A stretch of DNA of 6,214 nucleotides. It comes from Bacteriovoracaceae bacterium (GTDB lineage Bacteria; Bdellovibrionota; Bacteriovoracia; Bacteriovoracales; Bacteriovoracaceae). Both the position numbers and the translations under genes were made by a program. Below are positions 5,562 through 6,214 of the stretch, piece after piece. Every line of letters starts with the position of its first letter. Within the stretch, counting starts at the first letter, position 1. The stretch spans positions 1-6,214 of the forward strand of contig SKIL01000141.1 in the NCBI GenBank assembly GCA_007116425.1. The letters are read 5' to 3'. The notes beneath the pieces were generated by a model. The model saw only the letters and a list, made by a program, of their open reading frames with translations. It did no database searches and had not been told where the DNA came from.

Positions 5562-6214
5562 ATGAGATCTCATTTAAGCTTGGTCATCAGTTTTGGCCTT
5601 TTGACATTTTTTTCTAAACCAATCTATGCCAGCTTTGCTGAAACCTTTGGGGCTTCAAGTTCAAGTATTGGCATGGCCAACCAATTGTCATTAAGTACTG
5701 AAAGTGCAGCTATCAACCATTATGCTCCGGCCCTTCTCAGTCTGCATAAGAGCTCCTCCGTTGAGTTAAACTTTTCTGCCGTTAAAAGAAACTTTGATTC
5801 GATTGAAAATATCGTCGTCAAAAACCCAACAAACAATACTGACACGCCTCTGACTCAAGAGGGAAATGTTTCAACCGATTATGGCAATAGCTACCACTCT
5901 TCACTTCACACCCATATAAAAGTGAGTGAAAGGAACTCGGTTGGCCTCAGTATTTACTCTCCATTGAGTTTTTTTATGGAGTTTAATAGCGGGGATCCTT
6001 TCTTACCTGAATATATTATGCATCGAGGAAGATATGAGAGAACTCAATTTGCACTCAACCTGGCCCGGAGTTTTGGACGTGAAGATAGGCCTTACGCTTT
6101 TTCTCTCGGCCTGCATATGGGAATGCAAACGACTACGAACACGACTTTTAACGCCGCTCTTTTAGGGACCGGCTTTGGTTCATCTTCGGACATACAAACC
6201 AAGGCCAAGCCTAG
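5562..6214 (+). CDS. FadL/OmpP1-like outer-membrane protein (N-terminal part)
   Basis: The frame opens with ATG three bases after the rsmA stop and runs through the window edge without a stop, giving 217 codons. Residues 1-23 are a signal peptide with a likely cut after IYA, and no lipobox is present. The mature start (SFAETFGASSSSIGMANQ, then ESAAINHYAPALLS) parallels the FadL/OmpP1/TodX N-terminus, where a small-residue glycine stretch is followed by an acidic-Ala segment and an NPA motif; here APA (55-57) stands in for NPA. Further on, alternating polar and hydrophobic segments such as NSVGLSIYSPLSFFMEF and PYAFSLGLHMGMQ look like barrel strands. FadL-family proteins pass hydrophobic compounds across the outer membrane. 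The assignment rests on the N-terminal pattern and barrel character, and another beta-barrel family is possible. No link to rsmA function is evident. Confidence 0.75.
   Translation, partial: MRSHLSLVISFGLLTFFSKPIYASFAETFGASSSSIGMANQLSLSTESAAINHYAPALLSLHKSSSVELNFSAVKRNFDSIENIVVKNPTNNTDTPLTQEGNVSTDYGNSYHSSLHTHIKVSERNSVGLSIYSPLSFFMEFNSGDPFLPEYIMHRGRYERTQFALNLARSFGREDRPYAFSLGLHMGMQTTTNTTFNAALLGTGFGSSSDIQTKAKP

Noticed and set aside
1..6214. Mobile elements, CRISPR arrays, tRNA or rRNA genes, defence systems
   Set aside because: No direct-repeat arrays, transposase or integrase motifs, clover-leaf sequences or rRNA segments were found, and all the space is taken by ordinary envelope and translation genes.

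Overview
The window looks like an ordinary chromosomal stretch from a Gram-negative bacterium with an elaborate periplasm and outer membrane. Three predicted lipoproteins with clear lipoboxes, a tetraheme c-type cytochrome fusion and a FadL-like outer-membrane barrel all point to a diderm envelope. The moderate GC content, dense gene packing and CpoB/YbgF-type lipoprotein fit a delta-proteobacterial or Bdellovibrionota-like lineage. That placement is an inference from style and gene content; nothing in the window fixes the taxon.

Layout, left to right. Bases 1-2711 are a plus-strand run of envelope genes: the 3' end of a small helical protein (1-156), a coiled-coil/TPR lipoprotein resembling CpoB/YbgF (173-955), and a 578-residue lipoprotein joining a degenerate 5'-nucleotidase/metallophosphatase-like domain to a four-heme cytochrome c554-like domain (975-2711). 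This run meets a minus-strand alpha/beta-hydrolase lipoprotein (2708-3547) tail to tail, and the two stop codons share one TTAA. A short divergent region (3548-3624) carries a good promoter facing the hydrolase and a much weaker one facing right. Rightward lies a second plus-strand cluster: tsaD (3625-4719, tRNA t6A synthesis), rsmA/ksgA (4716-5558, 16S rRNA dimethylation, ATGA overlap with tsaD), and the first 217 codons of a FadL/OmpP1-like outer-membrane protein (5562 to the window edge).

Functionally, the left cluster is envelope structure plus periplasmic redox. The central hydrolase is a stand-alone lipoprotein enzyme of unknown substrate. The right cluster is translation-fidelity RNA modification, followed by an outer-membrane protein that is probably co-transcribed. 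No RNA gene, CRISPR array, insertion sequence or phage gene was seen, and no gene-free stretch exceeds 300 bases. The two observations most worth following are the cytochrome fusion, whose metallophosphatase metal ligands appear mostly replaced, and a strong excess of the palindrome GGCC across the whole window in all reading frames.
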